Below, piece by piece: positions 59,601 to 64,000 of a stretch of 64,000 bases of DNA (positions are counted from its first letter, which is position 1; every line of letters begins with the position of its first letter). The notes beneath the pieces were generated by a model. That model saw only the letters and a list, made by a program, of their open reading frames with translations, searched no databases and was not told where the DNA came from. A program made the translations under genes and the position numbers. Source of the stretch: Tremella fuciformis (Eukaryota; Basidiomycota; Tremellomycetes; Tremellales; Tremellaceae); contig CP136496.1 of the NCBI GenBank assembly GCA_032768795.1, forward strand, positions 1,054,001 to 1,118,000, in the 5' to 3' direction.

Positions 59601-62046
59601 AAAATGCGAAAAACCATCCAACAACTTTGGCGAGATAATGCAGGCTATCTCAACCCGCCTGGAGCAAGAAACATCTTCACGAATTGTCTTCCAGAAGATG
59701 CTCAGCCGCATTGTCACCGAGAGGGATTACAGTGCTCAGGAAGTCTGTCATCAGCTCTTTGGTCGACATATGATGTCTGCATCACGAGAGTTTGGCACAC
59801 TCTGCATACTGGAAAAGAGACAGAGACGCCTGAGGCAGAGGCAGGAAGATGAGGGACTGGACCAAGGTGTGGAGGAGCAAGACTGGCACGATGCCTACTT
59901 GGCACGCCAGCCAGAGCATGAGGGCATCAGCCTGTACGAATGGTTTCAATTCTACCGGAAACAAGGTCGCAACGCCACTCGAAGGAAGCACCCAAAGATC
60001 ATCATTCTCTGGCCGCTGTATTATCCATCAGACCCTCAGTCTGAGGATCACCAAAACTGGTGCCGGGCAAAGTTACTACTCCACCATCCTCATCGACACC
60101 CTTCAGAGCTCAAGCTTGATGACGAATCCTGGACAGAAGCTTTTTCTCGCTGTACTGAGGACCACCCAGAGGGGCACCAAGACACATTGCCCAAGCGACC
60201 CATCCGTCAACAACAGGGTGACAATGAAAACGACAGTGACTCAGAGTTTTCTGAGGGTGAAGAAGTCAATGACCACGAGCTTGATGACTGGCAAGTTCTG
60301 GCTGGAATGGGCCCTCAGTTTGATGAAGATGGGTGGAATGGGCCACTGCTTGGAGCACGTGATATTGATACTTCCCACGATTGGGAAGCAGTGGGGAGGG
60401 AGTGGGGATCAGATGGTATAGGAGAGAGGGCAAGCTACTTAGAAACCGAACGCAAGAAGGTGAGCAGTGGCCTACAATCCACTGCATACTGTGAGCTGAC
60501 CAAGCAGTCTCAGCCTTCTGTAGCTCGCAACACTGTCGATCCCCAACTACTCAACACCACACAGCGCCTCATCTTTGACAAGGTCTTGCGCCATGCCAAC
60601 CGTCTGCTCTCTGGAGAGTCAGTCCCTCAAATACTCCTCAACATCGATGGGACAGCAGGAACAGGCAAATCCTTCCTCATTGACGCCATATCCCAAGCTC
60701 TTCAAGGGCTCCAATCTGGGCAGCACAACAATCTCGACTTCAGCACAAATCCCATTGTCCGCCGGCTTGCCCCCACGGGTGTGGCGGCATTCAACATTGC
60801 TGGTTCAACATACCATGCTGCCCTTGGTCTTGGAGGCTCAATAGAGGAAAGTCATGACAAGCTTGGAGAGGGAAAGCTTGCCAGCCTCCAGGAAGAGTGG
60901 CATGGGACACGATACCTCATCATTGATGAGAAAAGCATGGTTGGAAGGGCGGCCTTGGGGAGAATCAACCTTGCTCTTGGTCAAATCTTTCCGTCGACAG
61001 CGTACTTGCCCTTTGCCGGTCTGTCTGTCCTGCTCATTGGCGACTTTGGTCAACTGCCCCCTGTGGGAGACACTCCACTGTACAACACTGCACGCTCGAC
61101 AAAAACCTCCTATCTAGGCAGGCTCAGCAACATTGGCCGAGATATCTACCTTGCTTTCACTGAGAGCGTTCAGCTTGATGCTGTTATGAGGCAGGAAGGC
61201 TCCGACCCTACCACCACTGCCTTCAAAGCAACCCTTGCTCGCCTGCACACCGGGACACCTCAACAGGAGGACTACACCCTTCTGTCCTCTCGCTTCTGGG
61301 GGAACCTTTCCCCGGCATCTCAGCAGGCCTTTCAAGATGCTGTATGTCTTTGTGCAACAAAGCAGAGTGTCTCCGAGATCAACCTACACACTTTGGCTCG
61401 CTCTGGACAGCCTGTACTGCGCTCTCTGGCTCAGCACACAGGGGTAGGAGCAGCCCAGGCTTCAGAGGAACAGGCACAGGGGCTTGCTCCTGCTGTCTTC
61501 CTCATGATTGGTGCTCAAGTCATGCTTTCTCGCAACCTCTGGATCGAGCAGGGATTGGTCAATGGCACCAGGGGCACAGTATATCAGATTGGGCTCTCAC
61601 CATCTGAGCCTCCTCATCAATCTGTTCCTTCTGTGGTCATGGTCGCCTTCCCATCCTACACTGGACCAACACCCTGGCACACCACAGACAACATACCACT
61701 GGTTCCCATTGTGCCCCATACAGCCAGATGGGAGACAACAAACGGGCAGCGGTGCTCTCGACGCCAGCTGCCACTGCAGCTTGCATTTGCTATCACCATA
61801 CACAAATCACAGGGTATGACGCTGGACAAGGCAGTGATTGATCTTGGTTCAGCCGACTTCTCAACGGGATTGACATTTGTGGCAATCTCAAGAGCAAGAT
61901 CTCTGGAGGGCCTTGCTTTCAAGCCAGGCTTTGATTGGGCAAGATTGAACAGCTTGAACACAGAGAGTAGAAGGGGGGGAGTATCAGGACGTGTATTGGC
62001 AGCAAGGGATGCGTCTAGACGTCAGATGCTTCAGATGACAGAATAA
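56625..62046 (+). CDS. Helitron Rep/Pif1-helicase, copy 3
   Basis: Same as copy 1, introns at 57691-57735 and 58565-58604. All catalytic motifs are intact. Confidence 0.93.
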
Positions 62047-62177
62047 ATGTATAGAGAAAAAGATGAATGACAATGCATAGGTAGACTGAATAAAAGTTGA
62101 TCAAGCATGACTCTGAGTGTTTGATGCATCAGCTGAATCTCAAGTTCATGGGGTGTATGCATGTCATTGTGCTCTCT

Positions 62178-62713
62178 CTAGCTACTAACACTACCTCTAT
62201 CTGCCTCCATCTCCTGTCTGTAATCATCCCACACAGGATCATCAGCAGCAGGAGTTGGGGGATCTGACCAGGTAGGAGGCTCAGGGGTGGGGGGAGGAGT
62301 GAAGAGAGGAGTTCCAGGTGGGCTTTCTCCTCCTCTGAGTGTTCTCATCTTCCTCAGCCAATCCAGCATCCTACTTTTCCACAAGGGCAATCTGAAGGTC
62401 TGGGGATTGGTGACTGGACCATTGAAGCTACAAGTCAGCTTTGTGTCATGCCAAGAGAGAGCCTGACTCACAAGGACTTCACAACAGGTCTTTTGGGCAC
62501 CCATGGCTTCTTCTCTCCATTGACTTTGCCTGACCCAGGAGGCAGGTAGGATTGTTGCTGGGGTGGGTGATAGGGAGAGTGTCTGACTGGCTGTGGGCGG
62601 CTTTGTTGAGAGCAGGAATGCTTGTGCTCATCATGAGGGTTGGGATGTCGCTTTTTTTGCTCTCTCTGGTGCTGCCTGAGTGCTTTTTTGAACAAAGCTG
62701 ACTGGAAAGCCAT
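62178..62713 (-). CDS. Helitron accessory ORF, copy 3
   Basis: Exons 62713-62472 and 62427-62178, 163 residues, the same product as in copies 1 and 2. Confidence 0.65.
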
Positions 62714-63144
62714 TCTGATGTAGATGTACAGATGAGAGATGAAAAGTCCAAAATTTTCCGGAGTCAGAGCTACGCCCCATCGGCGACGCGCCACCGCCGA
62801 TTTACCTAGTTGTAGAGAGGGGAGCTTCTTTCCTGTCTAGCCTACTCTAGCTCTTTCGACTCGTCTCGTTCCTCTCCTCCTATCATCCGACAGCGACAAC
62901 GCCGAGACTAGCAGCGAGCACAGCCGTCACCCCTTTCATCGGCACAGCACTTCTCATCTCTCACTGTCAAATATCCACGCATCCCCTCCATCGCTCACAC
63001 GTCTCCTTTGTCTCCGTGTCCGACGGTCCGCGTGACCCCTCTCGAATCGTCTTGCGTCATCCCACAGAAGTGCAACAGCACTTGGAACCTGTCCGCTTCC
63101 CTCTCGCCACTCTCTGTTCTTGTCTGTCACATCCACGCCTAGCC

Positions 63145-64000
63145 ATGCCTGTGCAGCCGCCAGCTCCGCCCGTGTTCTACCGCTTCAAGACGACCGATGT
63201 GCTCGTCGGTGCGTCCCCGCCCCTCTCGCCTTACATTTGCATCAGAGCTGATCCCAGACTCGCTTGCCAACTTTGTGGTCAAGGCCCAGCGGGATGCTGT
63301 GGATAAGCGGGGCAAGTTCACCATCGCCCTCTCGCGCGGCACCCTCGCGGCCAACCTGCGCGGATTGGTAGGGCAGGAAAACGTCCAGTGGGATAAATGG
63401 TCAGTGATGATGCCATTGATGTGCATCAACATCTGTCCTCCGGGCGCTGACGCGCAGGGAGGTCTTCTTTGTCGACGAAGCCGCGGTCCCGCCCGAATCC
63501 CCCGACAGCAACTACCACTCAAATTACCTCTCGTTTCTCTCGCACGTCCCCATTCCCCCCGAGCAGATCCACACCATCGACCCGGACCACCTGGACGACC
63601 TGGAAGAGCTAGCGGACGAGTACGAAAAGCAGCTCATAGGACACTTTGCAGCGAGCAATGCTGCGCGGTACCCGACGTTCGACCTCATGCTTCTGGGTAT
63701 GGGAACGGAGGGCGAGACGTGCTCGCTCTTCCCTGGTCACGAGGTCCTAGAGGAGAAGGACGCATGGGTGTCGTATATCGAGGACGCACCCAGAGGGCCG
63801 AAGCGAAGAATCACCATGACGTGAGTGCCGAGTGGAGCGAGGTACCTACGGCCCGTTCGATGTTCTCGCCTCAGTGCCGGCTGTTCACTGCTGATCCGCA
63901 GAATGCCCGTCCTTACCCATTGCTACCGCGCAGTGTTCGTGGTGACGGGCGCCGAGAAAGCACAAATCCTACATGCCATCCTAGACGAGCCGGAAGCAGG
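63145..64000 (+). CDS. Second copy of 6-phosphogluconolactonase, cut by window end
   Basis: Exons 63145-63208, 63246-63399, 63458-63820 and the start of exon 4 (from 63902) correspond base for base to 39477-40332, including the unusual E-G-E in the active-site block. The 335-bp upstream region is copied too, so the duplicate keeps the same proximal promoter. Whether the last exon and stop are included cannot be seen. Confidence 0.9.

Larger units (their letters stand above)
56261..62809 (+). mobile_element. Autonomous Helitron, copy 3 (with duplicated 3' flank)
   Basis: 6,549 bp with the same TC start and CTAG end as copy 1, at a constant offset of 23,668 bp. The base before TC is T (56260), not A. 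Beyond CTAG the sequence does not diverge but continues as a copy of the DNA downstream of copy 1 up to the window end. The true 3' boundary of the mobilised or duplicated unit is therefore outside the window. Confidence 0.93.
56261..64000 (+). repeat. Duplication of 32593-40332 (Helitron plus 6PGL 5' part)
   Basis: At least 7,740 bp match 32593-40332 with no change in length. Every coding segment has the same length and translation, and the spacer sequence I compared is identical. The left end coincides exactly with the Helitron 5' terminus; the right end is not reached. Confidence 0.93.

Noticed and set aside
56261..62809. Copy 3 as simple tandem segmental duplication without transposition
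   Set aside because: Not excluded, but the breakpoint falling exactly on the Helitron 5' terminus, the 17 kb of unrelated DNA between the two units and the inverted third copy make element-driven copying more likely. Kept only as the alternative in the finding.

Overview
The window looks like nuclear DNA of a basidiomycete fungus, probably a yeast-like member of Agaricomycotina such as Tremellomycetes. This is inferred from gene content and intron style; no species is claimed. About sixteen protein genes are recognisable. They are densely packed, split by many very short introns (mostly 30-45 nt, donor GTGAGT or GTGCGT, branch motif CTGAC just before the acceptor), and accompanied by one tRNA gene.

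Layout. 1-3.1 kb: RAX2 (partial) divergent from PEX19. 3.4-8.6 kb: RPA190, the largest subunit of RNA polymerase I. 8.8-10.5 kb: a BAR-SH3 protein. 10.6-15.1 kb: a Rossmann-fold NAD(P)-binding protein, a GH2 beta-mannosidase and the small complex III assembly factor CBP4. 15.6 kb: an intron-containing tRNA-Lys(CTT). 16.7-20.2 kb: a large unrecognised gene. 20.4-22.9 kb: a HAM1-domain protein. 23.8-24.7 kb: an unrecognised ORF. 24.9-26.0 kb: quinolinate phosphoribosyltransferase (BNA6). 26.8-27.7 kb: an Asp/Gly-repeat protein. 28.6-32.4 kb: an LRR-RhoGEF. From 32.6 kb onward, ordinary genes (6-phosphogluconolactonase, mitochondrial AsnRS, CTI6-like PHD protein, MYG1, CUE2-like SMR protein) are interleaved with three copies of one autonomous Helitron.

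The Helitron is 6,549 bp in all three copies (32593-39141 plus, 45514-52062 minus, 56261-62809 plus). It begins 5'-TC and ends in CTAG behind a 7-bp-stem hairpin. It encodes a Y2 Rep/Pif1-helicase with N-terminal zinc-binding Cys pairs and a second, convergent, intron-containing 163-residue ORF of unknown function. Copies 1 and 2 sit at canonical A^T sites. Copy 3 is different: past its CTAG it continues, without any length change, into the same 6-phosphogluconolactonase gene that flanks copy 1, for at least 1,191 bp to the window edge. The duplication starts exactly at the Helitron 5' terminus. This is what rolling-circle read-through past the 3' terminator (gene transduction) would leave, although an assembly join between identical repeats must be excluded.

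A second theme is local copying of gene ends. The last intron and CaaX exon of PEX19 are repeated 220 bp downstream with the CTIM box intact. A fragment of BNA6 exon 1 lies inside an intron of the 16.7-20.2 kb gene. The BNA6 last exon is copied beside the stop codon of the Asp/Gly gene. A diverged HAM1 exon-1 fragment lies at 16.1 kb.
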